A stretch of DNA of 64,000 nt from Gracilibacillus orientalis. Its GTDB lineage: Bacteria; Bacillota; Bacilli; Bacillales; Amphibacillaceae. The translations under genes and the position numbers were made by a program. The stretch lies in assembly GCF_900114645.1 (NCBI RefSeq), contig NZ_FOTR01000001.1:310001-374000 (forward strand), given 5' to 3'. The notes under the pieces are model-generated. The model ran no database searches and was not told where the DNA came from. It was given only the letters and a program-made list of their open reading frames with translations. This document shows, in pieces, positions 47,342 through 56,686 of the stretch; within the stretch, counting starts at the first letter, position 1, and the number at the start of each line of letters is the position of its first letter.

Positions 47342-48373
47342 TTATCTTCTCGAGTATTCATGTATGAATGTAGTTAATTTTTTTAATCGATCTGGACTAA
47401 TTTCAGGAGTGACACCATGTCCTAAATTAAAAATATGACTTGGGTGTGCTTTTCCTTCATCGATAATTTGTTTTGCTTTTTCTTCCACTACTTCCCAATC
47501 CGCTAACATAAAGGCTGGATCAAGGTTTCCCTGCAATGCTTTTGTTACGTCTAAATCGCGTGCTTCTTTGATCGACATCCGCCAATCGAGACCAATTACA
47601 TCAACAGGCAAGTCATTCCATTCCGTTATTAAATGGCTTGCACCTACACCAAAAATAATCAGTGGTACATTGGTTTCACGTAATTCACTAAAAATGCGAT
47701 TCATCACCGGTTTAATATAAGTGCGATAATCTGTTACATTTAATGCACCAACCCATGAATCAAATATTTGAATCGCTTGTGCACCAGCATTGACTTGCGC
47801 CTTGGCGTAGGTAATGGTCATGTCTGCTAACTTATCCATTAATGCAAACCATGCCTTCCTATCACTGTACATTAGTGCTTTTGTTTTATGATAATTTTTG
47901 GATGGACCGCCTTCAATCATATAACTTGCTATAGTAAAAGGTGCACCACTGAAGCCAATCAATGGAACATTTAACTGCTCTTTGGTTAATAAACGAATCG
48001 TATCTAATACATAAGGAACATCACTCTCTGGATCGATCGTTCCTAGTTTTTCAATATCACGTAATGATACAATCGGATTATCAATAACAGGACCTATGCC
48101 TGATTTAATATCCACATCTACACCAATTGCAGGTAAAGGCGACATGATATCTTTATATAATACCGCTGCATCGACATTATACATTTCTACCGGTAACCTT
48201 GTCACGTAGGCACAAAGTTCTGGTTGATGAGTAATTTCAAATAAAGAATATTTCTTTTTTAATTCACGGTATTCTTTTTGTGATCTGCCCGCTTGCCTCA
48301 TGTACCAGACAGGCGTGTAATCTGTTTCTTCTCCTCTAAACGCTTTTAATATTGTATCGTTAAATTTCGTCAT
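47342..48373 (-). CDS. hemE: Uroporphyrinogen decarboxylase
   Basis: A 343-residue TIM-barrel enzyme making coproporphyrinogen III. It has the family signature [20 protein letters not shown] near residue 20 with the substrate-binding Arg pair, the central [17 protein letters not shown] loop, and [16 protein letters not shown] near the C-terminus. First gene of hemEHY. ATG 48373 follows AAAGGGTGAAATAG. A PerR/Fur-like box lies 85 bases upstream (48458-48472), so peroxide or iron control of this branch of heme synthesis is suggested. Confidence 0.96.
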   Translation of the reverse strand: MTKFNDTILKAFRGEETDYTPVWYMRQAGRSQKEYRELKKKYSLFEITHQPELCAYVTRLPVEMYNVDAAVLYKDIMSPLPAIGVDVDIKSGIGPVIDNPIVSLRDIEKLGTIDPESDVPYVLDTIRLLTKEQLNVPLIGFSGAPFTIASYMIEGGPSKNYHKTKALMYSDRKAWFALMDKLADMTITYAKAQVNAGAQAIQIFDSWVGALNVTDYRTYIKPVMNRIFSELRETNVPLIIFGVGASHLITEWNDLPVDVIGLDWRMSIKEARDLDVTKALQGNLDPAFMLADWEVVEEKAKQIIDEGKAHPSHIFNLGHGVTPEISPDRLKKLTTFIHEYSRR

Positions 48374-48457
48374 CTATTTCACCCTTTTTTCCCATTCTAT
48401 TCTACTATAGAAGGTTTGATCGATCCTGTATAGTATTTTCAAGAAACGTTCACTAAA

Positions 48458-48472
48458 TTGTAATTATTATAA
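48458..48472 (-). promoter_or_regulatory. PerR/Fur-family box upstream of hemE
   Basis: On the minus strand TTATAATAATTACAA matches the per box TTATAATnATTATAA in all but one position. It lies between pbpF and hemE. In B. subtilis PerR controls hemAXCDBL; control of hemEHY would be a variation. An AT-rich chance match cannot be excluded. Confidence 0.5.
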
Positions 48473-48500
48473 CTAAAAAGTAATTGTAATTAGTTTGAGT

Positions 48501-50684
48501 TTAAAAGTCAAACTCTAAAGATGTTAGATTGGATGGCTCGCCTGTTTGTTCTGTTAACGGGTTATATGGTACAACGTAATATTCACCCGTACGGAACACA
48601 TTGATCCGGTCAATGGTGTAATGACCTTGACCTTCCACTTCGTCAATTAAGTGGTCCTCATCTTCACCACGTTCATAGATGCGATAGACAATACGCTTAT
48701 CTTCTGCCGGTGACCAATCTAATTCACCCTGTAGTAATGTAAAACCACCAAATTGAATCGATGATGTCAGATCGTTTATCTCTGGTAATTGTATCGGTTC
48801 TGGTAAATCTTCTACATCATCTGGCTGTTCAAAGTTTTCCGTTAACGACACCCTTTTATCAAGTTCGGTTAAAATTGCTTTCGTTAATCTTGTTGCTGCT
48901 TCGGAACCTGTTGTTAAATAATTTTCTGCTGTTGCATTTTCATATCCGATCCATGCTGATGTCACATATTCAGGAGTAATCCCCGTAAACCATGCATCCT
49001 TAACCGCTCCAGCTCTTTCTGGATGTTGGGTTGATCCCGTTTTACCTGCCAATGCTTTGGCGTATTCACCAGCTGTACCGGTCCCTTCCTTTGTTACTGC
49101 TTCTAACATACGCAGCATATTCCAAGCAGTTTGTGAGTTGAACACATTTTCCTTTTCCTGTTCTTCAGTTTGTAATTGCTCTTGGTCTTTGTTATAAACA
49201 GCTCGAACACTTCTTGCTTCCAGCCATTCTCCTCCACTCATGAAGGTGCGGTAACCCTCTGCTGTCTGAACCGGTGTAATCCCTGTTTCTAAACCGCCTA
49301 GAGCAATAGCCAATCCTTGGTCATTAATAGTGATGTTCATTTTTTTCAATATTGATTTACTATAACTGATGCCAATTTGATCGAGTAACCAAACAGCAGG
49401 AGCATTCTTTGATTCGACTACTGCTTGAAACATGCTTACTTCTCCATCAAATTGTCCATCCACATTTTGAACACGATATCCATCATAATCGATATCCATG
49501 TCTGGAATCATATCGTATGGTTGGTAATTGCCTAATTGCATCGCTGGCCCATAAACTGCCAGTGGCTTCATCACAGAACCTGGTTGTTTTTTCGTTAAAA
49601 GATGATTGGTATCATTTAATTGAAAGTCCCGTCCTGCAATTAATGCTTTTAATTGACCCGTTTCTTGTTCCATTAATACAAAACTACCATCTACTGCATC
49701 ATTTGATCCGTGATAAAAATCACTATCTTGCATTTGATCATAGGCGATTTTTTGTATGTCAGGATCCATATGTACTTCCACAGTGTAACCACCGCGCTTT
49801 AAGGCATCACGGCTTAAACCATATGTAGCTTCCACTTCTTCTAACACATAAGCAAAATAATCATCGAGCCATGGGTCTCTTTCCTCTTCCTGACTGTTCA
49901 TTTTAATTTCTGTGGCTTGTAGTTTCAGCATTTGTTCAGTTGAAATATTTCCTTCGTTCGCCATTTGCTGTAACACTAGATCTCTTCGCTGTTTCGCCGC
50001 TTCTATATCATTGTGAGGGGAATAAGCATTTGGCGCTTTGACCATTGCTGCAAATACAGCTCCTTCTTCAATGGATAAATCCTCTATATCTTTTCCAAAA
50101 AAGTAATCAGCAGCTGTACCAACTCCGTGTAAGCCATGTGCCATATATATTTGATTTAGATAAAGCTCCAAAATTTGAGATTTGGTATAATTTCGTTCCA
50201 GATAAACTGATGCCATGACTTCCTTTGTTTTTCTCATCCAGGTTTTATCATTGACTAAAAATAGGTTTTTAGCCAATTGCTGTGTGATCGTACTACCACC
50301 TTCCACCTTGCTCATCGCTAATATATCACGGTAAATGGCACGTGTAACAGCAGGTAAAGAGATACCAGCATGTTCATAAAAACGCTGATCTTCCATCGCG
50401 ATAAATGCTTCCTCTACATGGTCCGGAATTTGGTCTAATGTGACAAAATCTCTATTTTCGCTGTATAATTTCCCTAATACCGTACCATCTTCAGCAACCA
50501 CTTTCGAAGCAGTCGGCAAAATAACTGCTCTCTCGTCAAAAACAAATCGTCCACCAAATATAATAAAAAGATAACCTAATACAGATAATAAAAACATGGA
50601 CGCAACAATAATAGAGAGCCATTTATATCGTTTGATCCAAGACCAGATCGATTGTAACTGCTGTTTTATTTTCTCCTTATCCAA
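48501..50684 (-). CDS. pbpF: Class A penicillin-binding protein (PbpF/PBP1-type)
   Basis: A 727-residue bifunctional cell-wall synthase. A membrane anchor (LSIIVASMFLLSVLGYLFII) is followed by the glycosyltransferase 51 domain (EAFIAMEDQRFYEHAGISLP, GGSTITQQLAKNLFL, KTKEVMASVYLERNYTKSQI) and the transpeptidase domain with the SxxK motif in KKQPGSVMKPLAVYGP, SKN in VVESKNAPAVWLL and KTG in LAGKTGSTQHPERAG. A beta-rich C-terminal domain (about 640-727) ends it. The pbpF-hemE-hemH-hemY order is the same as in B. subtilis, where PbpF acts in spore germ-cell wall formation. Confidence 0.94.
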   Translation of the reverse strand: MDKEKIKQQLQSIWSWIKRYKWLSIIVASMFLLSVLGYLFIIFGGRFVFDERAVILPTASKVVAEDGTVLGKLYSENRDFVTLDQIPDHVEEAFIAMEDQRFYEHAGISLPAVTRAIYRDILAMSKVEGGSTITQQLAKNLFLVNDKTWMRKTKEVMASVYLERNYTKSQILELYLNQIYMAHGLHGVGTAADYFFGKDIEDLSIEEGAVFAAMVKAPNAYSPHNDIEAAKQRRDLVLQQMANEGNISTEQMLKLQATEIKMNSQEEERDPWLDDYFAYVLEEVEATYGLSRDALKRGGYTVEVHMDPDIQKIAYDQMQDSDFYHGSNDAVDGSFVLMEQETGQLKALIAGRDFQLNDTNHLLTKKQPGSVMKPLAVYGPAMQLGNYQPYDMIPDMDIDYDGYRVQNVDGQFDGEVSMFQAVVESKNAPAVWLLDQIGISYSKSILKKMNITINDQGLAIALGGLETGITPVQTAEGYRTFMSGGEWLEARSVRAVYNKDQEQLQTEEQEKENVFNSQTAWNMLRMLEAVTKEGTGTAGEYAKALAGKTGSTQHPERAGAVKDAWFTGITPEYVTSAWIGYENATAENYLTTGSEAATRLTKAILTELDKRVSLTENFEQPDDVEDLPEPIQLPEINDLTSSIQFGGFTLLQGELDWSPAEDKRIVYRIYERGEDEDHLIDEVEGQGHYTIDRINVFRTGEYYVVPYNPLTEQTGEPSNLTSLEFDF

Positions 50685-50788
50685 ACTGTTACACCACCTT
50701 TCTCTTAAATTTCGACAATAGTTTTATTTTATCACAAAATATGTGCATGCGACGAATGTTATAATAGAAAAAAGAGGAGGCAATAAAA

Positions 50789-51262
50789 ATGAATGGTTAT
50801 ATGACAAATGGTACCTATCAATATTTGGAGAAACTGAAAAATAAGCATACTATCTCTCCATTTATTCTTATGCACAACGAAGTAAAAGCTGTTGCCTATT
50901 ATGAGGATACCAATTCATCTATTTTTGAAACTGGTAGAGATTATCGTGTATTGGAACAAGTTGGTAAACTAGCAGAGATCGGATTTATCAGTCTGTCACA
51001 CCTTCCTGTTACCGAAGAAGGGCGTCCGATATTCGAAATGGATTATAAGCAGAAAGTGAATGATATAAATGGAGCGACTGCTGCCAGGTTATTACGCTCT
51101 CTACATGGCAACTCTTATATTTTACTTATGGAATGGAATGATCCGAAAGACTATCAAGCATGGAAACAATCAAATCCTCTGCCCAATAAAAAAGAAAATT
51201 CCTATATAAGCGGATCTGTTTATACAGAAACCTTCCAAGTTGGAGCAGAAGAAGATGAATAA
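50789..51262 (+). CDS. hmoB: Heme-degrading monooxygenase HmoB-like
   Basis: A 157-residue protein like B. subtilis HmoB (YhgC). The C-terminal half is an ABM ferredoxin-like domain (TAARLLRSLHGNSYILLMEW, DPKDYQAWKQSNPL) of IsdG-type heme oxygenases; the N-terminal half is the extra domain specific to HmoB. It releases iron from heme. Location beside pbpF-hemEHY, divergently read, is conserved and joins heme breakdown with synthesis. ATG 50789 follows GAGGAGG; TATAAT lies at about 50761. Confidence 0.88.
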   Translation: MNGYMTNGTYQYLEKLKNKHTISPFILMHNEVKAVAYYEDTNSSIFETGRDYRVLEQVGKLAEIGFISLSHLPVTEEGRPIFEMDYKQKVNDINGATAARLLRSLHGNSYILLMEWNDPKDYQAWKQSNPLPNKKENSYISGSVYTETFQVGAEEDE

Positions 51263-51328
51263 AAGTTTATTCGGTGGATTTTGTATGTGTGATAAGTAAC
51301 ATATATCTCGTTTACAGAACAATCAAGC

Positions 51329-51365
51329 AAAAAGGCTGATCACTTTTAATAGTAATCAGCCTTTT
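51329..51365. terminator. Bidirectional terminator between hmoB and the thioredoxin gene
   Basis: AAAAGGCTGAT and ATCAGCCTTTT, strong 11-bp arms with A and T runs on both sides, located between the convergent genes ending at 51262 and 51368. Confidence 0.85.
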
Positions 51366-51367
51366 GG

Positions 51368-51850
51368 TTATTCTCCAGCTAGTACTTCTTGCTCGAAGAA
51401 GTTTTCAAAATTGGTTTGTGGTTGTTCACCAACTATTCTTGCAGTTTCTTCTCCGCCTTCATAATGTACCATCGTAGGTGTGCTTTCAATATTAAATTCT
51501 GCCCACGCATTTTCAAACTCTAACAAATTCAATTTCACTAAATCCACACCATATTCTTCTGCGATTGGTACTAATTCAGGTGTAGTTCTTTGACAATGGA
51601 TACAAGTTGGACTGTAAAAGTAGACCGTCACATCTTCACCACTGTCTAATTTGCTAGCTAACTCATCAGGTAGTATTTGATTTTGATACATTGGATCATC
51701 CAATTGATCCATTGTTGCCTGATTTAGATCTGTTTTATTATAAGGATTGTCTGCACCATCAAGCTGTTTTGAATTTTGATATTGTACGACAAAGATTAAT
51801 GCTCCAAAAATTACCACGAGCAATAATACAAATATGACCATTTTCTTCAC
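51368..51850 (-). CDS. Membrane-anchored thioredoxin-fold protein (BdbC partner)
   Basis: A 160-residue extracytoplasmic thiol protein. From GTG 51850 it has an uncleaved or signal anchor (KKMVIFVLLLVVIFGALIFV) and then a thioredoxin fold with the active site YFYSPTCIHCQRTTPELV, CIHC, and the cis-Pro in NIESTPTMVHYEGG. CIHC is more like an oxidant/isomerase site than a reducing CGPC. It overlaps the BdbC gene by a few bases, so it is very likely the substrate oxidant paired with that quinone reductase, in the place of BdbD. Confidence 0.85.
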   Translation of the reverse strand: MKKMVIFVLLLVVIFGALIFVVQYQNSKQLDGADNPYNKTDLNQATMDQLDDPMYQNQILPDELASKLDSGEDVTVYFYSPTCIHCQRTTPELVPIAEEYGVDLVKLNLLEFENAWAEFNIESTPTMVHYEGGEETARIVGEQPQTNFENFFEQEVLAGE

Positions 51851-51851
51851 T

Positions 51852-52283
51852 TTATACTCTCCTTTGTTGAACAATTAAAGAAATGTGAATAACAAAGATA
51901 ACAAGAAAGGCGATCAATGCTTGGAAAGGAATCGATGCAAAACCTAAATAATTCACATTAGTCGTCGTACATGGAATTATCCCACATCCATCACCAGACT
52001 CTTGCAAGGCAGGAACTTTTTGAATCAGATAATGATAGCTAGAAACAAATATTCCTATTCCACTTAAAATAAGCCCTGGAAAAGCGAATCGGATATCTTT
52101 TTTGTAGACGGCATATCCATAAATGACAACGAGTGGATACATTAAAATCCGTTGATACCAGCACAATTCACAAGGTATGAATTTCATAATTTCGGAATAA
52201 AACAAACTTCCCAGTGTTGCGATAAGGCTCCCGGCCCAAACAATAAATAACAATGTTTCTTTCTTCTTGTCCATTTCGTCCAC
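51852..52283 (-). CDS. bdbC: Thiol-disulfide oxidoreductase BdbC (DsbB family)
   Basis: A 143-residue four-helix membrane protein. The first redox pair is CELCWYQRILMYPLV near residue 38 and the second is GCGIIPCTTTNVNYLG near residue 98; four membrane segments surround them, the standard DsbB/BdbC topology. It moves electrons from extracellular thiols to quinone, reoxidising the partner encoded next to it. Several starts (GTG 52283, ATG 52274) are possible around AGGAG. Synteny places it between the heme cluster and the thiamine operon. Confidence 0.92.
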   Translation of the reverse strand: MDEMDKKKETLLFIVWAGSLIATLGSLFYSEIMKFIPCELCWYQRILMYPLVVIYGYAVYKKDIRFAFPGLILSGIGIFVSSYHYLIQKVPALQESGDGCGIIPCTTTNVNYLGFASIPFQALIAFLVIFVIHISLIVQQRRV

Positions 52284-52342
52284 ATTCTCCTCTCACATTA
52301 ATTATACATACAAGCATCTGAAAAACAAATGAATGATTTGTG

Positions 52343-52374
52343 AAAAAAGAAGCAACTCCGAAAAAAGTTGCTTC
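52343..52374 (-). terminator. Terminator of the thiamine operon
   Basis: GAAGCAACT and AGTTGCTTC pair across an eight-base loop and run into TTTTTTC in the minus direction, directly at the thiF stop. Confidence 0.85.
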
Positions 52375-53395
52375 AACCTACATATTGATAATATACTTTT
52401 TTTGCTTCTTGCACATTTTTCGTTCCATGTATAAGCGTTCGCCCATCCCGAAATACGACAACTCGATATTTGTCTACCTCAAACGATAACAAATAAGGAT
52501 TGGTAAATAATTTGATCTGTTTATTACGTTCCAAGTGTTGTTTCATCTCATCAAAGTGAATGATTTTTTCTGCACTTGTTCTTATTTGAACCGTATTTCT
52601 GCCACATAATACCGCAGTTTTCAGTTGAGATTGATAAGTTAAATGTGGATATTGTTTTTTTACACATGATGGACACTTGTCATCTTTTAAACTCGCTACT
52701 TTCAATTCCATTTGTTGATTTTTCCATATATCAAAAGCGATTAATTTACCAGAAAGTGTATCAAGATTCCCAGTTATTATTTTCAGCACCTCTGTAACTT
52801 GATGGGATACAACCATTTGTACCGCTGGACTAATGATCCCTACTGTATCACACGTTGCCCCATCACTTGGTATATGATCCATCAAACATTGCAAACATGG
52901 TGTTTCCTCTGGTAAAACCGTGAATGTCACACCGTAACTGGCGACACAAGCCCCATAAATCCATGGTTTCTGATGTTTTTGACAAATATCGTTAATAATT
53001 AATCGTGTATCAAAATTGTCAGTGGCATCGATCACCACATCCGCTTTCGGCACAATTAATTCTAGTTCATCCACCCCAGCATCAATCACTTCAGCATGGA
53101 TGGTGGTAAAGTGATTAATTACTTCCAACCGTTTTTTAGCGGCAATCACTTTAGGTGTTTGCCTGCGAACATCTTCTTCTGAAAAAAGCTGTTGTCGTTG
53201 CAAATTGGTTTCTTCCACATAATCACGGTCAATTAAGGTTAACGTTCCAACTCCTGCTCTTGCCAGCATTTCTGCACTGCTTGAACCAAGTGCACCTACA
53301 CCAACAATCACCACATGACTTTCCTGTAATCTTTTTTGCCCTGTTTCTCCAATTGGTTCGAAGAGCATTTGCCGATGATAACGATTATTTACCAA
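52373..53395 (-). CDS. thiF: ThiF family adenylyltransferase
   Basis: A 340-residue E1-like enzyme that adenylates the C-terminal Gly of ThiS. The nucleotide site is [20 protein letters not shown] near residue 28, with [20 protein letters not shown]; zinc cysteines are in [11 protein letters not shown] and [11 protein letters not shown]. The last 80 residues form the extra C-terminal domain found in Bacillus ThiF/MoeB-like proteins. The start overlaps thiG by 11 bases. It is the last gene of tenI-thiO-thiS-thiG-thiF; the thiD gene that ends the B. subtilis operon is missing here. Confidence 0.93.
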   Translation of the reverse strand: MVNNRYHRQMLFEPIGETGQKRLQESHVVIVGVGALGSSSAEMLARAGVGTLTLIDRDYVEETNLQRQQLFSEEDVRRQTPKVIAAKKRLEVINHFTTIHAEVIDAGVDELELIVPKADVVIDATDNFDTRLIINDICQKHQKPWIYGACVASYGVTFTVLPEETPCLQCLMDHIPSDGATCDTVGIISPAVQMVVSHQVTEVLKIITGNLDTLSGKLIAFDIWKNQQMELKVASLKDDKCPSCVKKQYPHLTYQSQLKTAVLCGRNTVQIRTSAEKIIHFDEMKQHLERNKQIKLFTNPYLLSFEVDKYRVVVFRDGRTLIHGTKNVQEAKKVYYQYVG

Positions 53396-54155
53396 GACTT
53401 ATCCCTTCCTTAGGACTACTTGCCACCGCATATTCTTTCTTCGCTATCCGCCCTGCTTCAAATCCTAATTGGCCCGCTTCCACTGCCAACTTCATCGCAT
53501 GCGCCATCTTGACAGGATCATGTGCACCGGAAACAGCCGTATTAAGAAGAACACCATCTGCACCTAATTCCATTGCATAAGCAGCATCTTTAGGCGAACC
53601 AATTCCGGCATCTACAATCACAGGAACATTAGCTTGATCCATAATAAATTGCAAGTTTAATGGATTAATAATGCCTTGCCCAGAACCAATTGGTGAAGCT
53701 CCCGGCATAATGGCATGCGCACCTAATTCTTCTAGTTTTCTAGCAAGTACAACATCGTCAGACGTGTATGGCAATACGGTGAACCCTTCCGCAAGTAATG
53801 TCTCTGTCGCTTTTAACGTTTCTACAGGATCTGGAAGTAATGTTTTATCACAACCGATCACTTCTACTTTTACCATGTCACAAAGTCCTGATGCATCCGC
53901 TAATTTAGCGATTCTTACTGCTTCTTCTGCATTTTTGGCACCAGCTGTATTTGGTAGAAAACGATACTTCTCCAAATCTATTTTTTCCAAAAAATTCGGT
54001 TGATCCGCATCAAAAATATTCATCCGGCGTACCGAAAAAGTCAGGACTTCTGTTTCTGATACATCTACCGCTTGTTTTTGCATATCATAGTTTGGATATT
54101 TCCCTGTTCCTAAAAATAATCTTGAATTAAATGTATAATTACCTACTTTAAGCAT
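53385..54155 (-). CDS. thiG: Thiazole synthase
   Basis: A 256-residue TIM-barrel enzyme that forms the thiazole phosphate from DXP, dehydroglycine and ThiS thiocarboxylate. It begins [20 protein letters not shown]; the Schiff-base lysine lies in [19 protein letters not shown] near residue 100, and [20 protein letters not shown] and [20 protein letters not shown] form the phosphate site. Normal length, six bases after thiS. Confidence 0.96.
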   Translation of the reverse strand: MLKVGNYTFNSRLFLGTGKYPNYDMQKQAVDVSETEVLTFSVRRMNIFDADQPNFLEKIDLEKYRFLPNTAGAKNAEEAVRIAKLADASGLCDMVKVEVIGCDKTLLPDPVETLKATETLLAEGFTVLPYTSDDVVLARKLEELGAHAIMPGASPIGSGQGIINPLNLQFIMDQANVPVIVDAGIGSPKDAAYAMELGADGVLLNTAVSGAHDPVKMAHAMKLAVEAGQLGFEAGRIAKKEYAVASSPKEGISLGK

Positions 54156-54161
54156 TGTCGA

Positions 54162-54371
54162 TCATCCTCCTCCTACAAAATGGACAATTTCCAATTTGTC
54201 ACCTTCTGAAATTGCCGTTTCTTTATGTTTGTCTTTTTTTAAAATGGTTTGGTTATGCTCAACAATTAGTGATTTCTTCTCCAGATGCAATTCCTGAACT
54301 AATTCTTCAATATTTGTGATATCTTCCTTTACTGTTAACACGTCGCCATTTACGGTAATCTCCAAGATCAA
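54162..54371 (-). CDS. thiS: Sulfur carrier protein ThiS
   Basis: A 69-residue ubiquitin-like carrier that ends in HFVGGG; the C-terminal Gly-Gly is converted to a thiocarboxylate by ThiF and delivers sulfur to ThiG. It starts MILEITVNGDVLTVKEDITN and has the EGDKLEIVHFVGGG tail. Eight bases after thiO, inside the operon. Confidence 0.95.
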   Translation of the reverse strand: MILEITVNGDVLTVKEDITNIEELVQELHLEKKSLIVEHNQTILKKDKHKETAISEGDKLEIVHFVGGG

Positions 54372-54379
54372 CCCTCCTT

Positions 54380-55492
54380 TTAAACAGAAATGAGACTTTC
54401 TCTTTTTAACGAAAACGCATCCAAGTAAGTTTGATTAACTTGTTTTCCTTCGACAATATCTGCCAAAAATGTTGAGGTTCTCGGTGCCAGTAATATGCCA
54501 TTGCGATAATGTCCTGTTGCTACATATAATCCTGAGACATCTGGTACTTCTCCTAAATAGGGCAGACCATCTTTTGTTAGTGGACGTACACCTGCCCAAG
54601 TCTTTTCAATGGTTGCCTGGTTTAATGCCGGTAGTATCTGTTTGGCTCGCGATAACAAATGCAACACACTAGCTACCTTCACATCTTTATTCGTTTGATT
54701 TGGCATTGATGTTGCTCCAATAATGATTCGATTACCTCCTTTAGGGACGAGGTAGCAACCCTCTGTAAAGATGGTCGATTGAATCAGTGGCTTTTCCGTC
54801 ACAACGGAAAGACATTCCCCTTTCACAGGTGTAAGTTGTTTAACGTATCGGGAAAAATGAGAGCTCTTAAACCCACATGTCATGATGACACGATCAGCGC
54901 TATACGTTTTCCCATCGGTTTTCACGCCTGTCACTTTTCCTTTTTCGATGATGATATCTTGTACCCTTGTCTGTTCCATGATCACAGCACCATGATGTTC
55001 TGCAGCTTTTGCGAATGCCTTCGTTAGATGTGGTGCTGATACTTGACCTTCTGTCGGACAATAAAGGGCAGCATGAAAATCAGTAGCCAGTTCTTTTTCC
55101 ACTATAGTTACTGGAGATATCACTTTTGCCTCTGCTCCTTGTTGGGTCTGGAAGGTTGCGATTCTTTTTAGAGCATCGATATCATCTTGGTGATAAACAA
55201 GTTTCAATGCTCCTTTCTCGATTAACTGTATGTCAATTCCGCTATCCTGAAGTAGTTCTTTAGCTAATTTAGGAAATAATTCTCTGCTTTCTTTGGCAAA
55301 TTGAAATAATGATGAGTCTTGTTCGAACTCCATTTGCACACCTAACATACCAGCAGCTGCACTAGATGCCTCAGCTGCAATTGTATTCTCTTCTAACAGT
55401 AGAACCTGGTTGCCCCTTTTACTTAATTCATAGGCAGTTGATGCTCCCATGACTCCACCGCCAACAATGATTTGATCAAAATGGTTAGTCAA
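54380..55492 (-). CDS. thiO: Glycine oxidase
   Basis: A 370-residue FAD flavoenzyme that oxidises glycine to iminoglycine for thiazole formation. The FAD motif is IIVGGGVMGASTAYELSKRG at the start; AEASSAAAGMLGVQMEFEQD follows, and GATSMPNQTNKDVKVAS and VRPLTKDGLPYLGEVPDV with ATGHYRNGILLAP complete the DAO-type fold. Overlaps tenI by eight bases. The enzyme replaces the ThiH route used by E. coli. Confidence 0.95.
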   Translation of the reverse strand: MTNHFDQIIVGGGVMGASTAYELSKRGNQVLLLEENTIAAEASSAAAGMLGVQMEFEQDSSLFQFAKESRELFPKLAKELLQDSGIDIQLIEKGALKLVYHQDDIDALKRIATFQTQQGAEAKVISPVTIVEKELATDFHAALYCPTEGQVSAPHLTKAFAKAAEHHGAVIMEQTRVQDIIIEKGKVTGVKTDGKTYSADRVIMTCGFKSSHFSRYVKQLTPVKGECLSVVTEKPLIQSTIFTEGCYLVPKGGNRIIIGATSMPNQTNKDVKVASVLHLLSRAKQILPALNQATIEKTWAGVRPLTKDGLPYLGEVPDVSGLYVATGHYRNGILLAPRTSTFLADIVEGKQVNQTYLDAFSLKRESLISV

Positions 55493-56102
55493 GATGTTCC
55501 TCCTTCCTCTTGTCGAACACTTTACGGTAGCGCTTTAATGCTACGGTTGGATCTTCGGCATCCCATACTCCTGACATAATTGCTACACCACTTGCCCCAG
55601 CGCCAATTACTTCGCTACTATTTTGTTCGGTAATCCCGCCAATGGCGATGACAGGAAGTGAAACATTTTCGGTGACATTCTTTAACGCAGGTATACCTCT
55701 TGGTGTGACACCTAGTTTAGAGTTACTTGAAAAAATATGACCATATAATAGAAAGTCTGCACCATTTTGTTCTGCAGCAATTGCTTCATCCATGGAATGT
55801 ACTGACTTCCCGATACTGATCTTTGGGAAGGAGTGTTTCACATCTGCAACCGGGATACTATGAAATGCAAGCTGTACTCCCCTGCATTTTTTCACCCATG
55901 CAACATCTGCACGGTCATTGATGATAATCCGATCAGCTGGTACACCTGTATCCAACAAAAAATCAATCATTTGTAGTATTTCTTTCGCTGTTTTGGTCTT
56001 TTCTCGAAGATGAATAAAATCAATGTGTTCGATAATCTCTGGAACTAGCTGCAAATCTTGCTCTGTCAATCTGCCATTTGAAATAAGGTGAATGCCCCGC
56101 AT
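55485..56102 (-). CDS. tenI: Thiazole tautomerase TenI
   Basis: A 205-residue TIM-barrel protein of the ThiE/TenI family. It has the IIINDRADVAWVKKCRGVQL strand with the phosphate site and the VSLPVIAIGGITEQNSSEVI and GASGVAIMSGVWDAEDP ends. The start MRGIHLISNGRLTEQ and the lack of some ThiE residues, together with its place in front of thiO, make it TenI, which aromatises the thiazole tautomer. First gene of the operon after the TPP riboswitch; tenA is absent. Confidence 0.9.
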   Translation of the reverse strand: MRGIHLISNGRLTEQDLQLVPEIIEHIDFIHLREKTKTAKEILQMIDFLLDTGVPADRIIINDRADVAWVKKCRGVQLAFHSIPVADVKHSFPKISIGKSVHSMDEAIAAEQNGADFLLYGHIFSSNSKLGVTPRGIPALKNVTENVSLPVIAIGGITEQNSSEVIGAGASGVAIMSGVWDAEDPTVALKRYRKVFDKRKEEHLD

Positions 56103-56137
56103 TGGTCCTACTCCTTTACTCTAGAGGGAATTAAGAA

Positions 56138-56276
56138 AAGCGCAAAGCGCCCGCTTAAAAACGTAGCGACTGGACCGAAGCAACTGAGATAAAGGAATCA
56201 CGGTGAGCATGCGAACCGATGATGACTTATCGTAGGGCGCTTTCGGGAAGTCGCCTAGTTTTTGGCGCATGGAACT
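56138..56276. repeat. Intergenic repeat in the thiamine operon leader
   Basis: About 140 bases with nested inverted repeats: AAAGCGCCC (56144-56152) with GGGCGCTTT (56235-56243), and TAGCGACT with AGTCGCCTA further out. The interior contains ACTGAGATAAAGGAATCACGG and GATGATGACTTATCGTAGG, known to me as a recurrent intergenic element in Bacillaceae. It sits between the riboswitch terminator and tenI, so it is transcribed as part of the leader. Confidence 0.7.
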
Positions 56277-56309
56277 AGACATCTCCGTTTATGCTTTCTT
56301 CCTTGGATT

Positions 56310-56347
56310 AAAAAAACCACCCATCCAGCGTGGACGAGTGGTTTTTA
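56310..56347 (-). terminator. Riboswitch expression-platform terminator
   Basis: In the minus direction AAACCAC and GTGGTTT arms (with an inner GTCC/GGAT-type stem) end in TTTTTTT. It follows the TPP aptamer by about 25 bases and should form when thiamine pyrophosphate is bound. Confidence 0.85.
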
Positions 56348-56373
56348 TCGAAAGTTTGATTATAATCGATTTT

Positions 56374-56458
56374 CCTACCACTTCCCTCCGCTGGTGTTAA
56401 CCAGTTCAGGTTCAAAGGGTCCGAAGATTCGTCTCAGCCAATTGGCTCCCCTAGTGTT
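56374..56458 (-). promoter_or_regulatory. TPP riboswitch (THI element)
   Basis: On the minus strand the hallmark segments of the TPP aptamer occur in order: TAGGGGAGCC, TTGGCTGAGAC, GGACCCTTTGAACCTGAACT, GGTTAACACCAGCG and GAGGGAAGTGG. These are the conserved thi-box bases that bind pyrimidine and pyrophosphate. It controls tenI-thiO-thiS-thiG-thiF by transcription termination through the hairpin at 56310-56347. Confidence 0.97.
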
Positions 56459-56470
56459 CTAACGTATTTT

Positions 56471-56499
56471 TTTATAGTTCGTGTTCAAAAAGGTGCCAA
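56471..56499 (-). promoter_or_regulatory. Promoter of the thiamine operon, -35 inside a repeat TIR
   Basis: On the minus strand TTGGCA (56494-56499) and TATAAA (56471-56476) are exactly 17 bases apart, about 15 bases upstream of the aptamer. The -35 box lies inside the terminal inverted repeat of the element at 56483-56686. No other promoter with good spacing is seen before the aptamer. Confidence 0.6.
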
Positions 56500-56686
56500 A
56501 TTAGAAGCAAGAAGATCGAGGCGGCGAAGTTTTGAGTAGCGGAACGTATGCTTTTAGATACGTGAGCACAAAGGAAAGCTCCATAGAATCTACATCGCAC
56601 GCAGGAAAAGTGCTTTTCTTTTCCAAGGAACGGAAAAACAAGTCAACAAAGAGATTCGCCGCTTATCATTTGGTGCCTTTTTGAAC
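56483..56686. repeat. 204-bp MITE-like element with 19-bp terminal inverted repeats
   Basis: GTTCAAAAAGGTGCCAAAT at 56483-56501 and ATTTGGTGCCTTTTTGAAC at 56668-56686 are inverted copies (17 of 19). Inside, GCGGCGAA and TTCGCCGC, and ACGTATGC/GATACGT type stems, pair further. No open frame of note is contained. The form is that of a non-autonomous transposable element or a mobile structured RNA; it lies upstream of the thiamine riboswitch. Confidence 0.75.
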
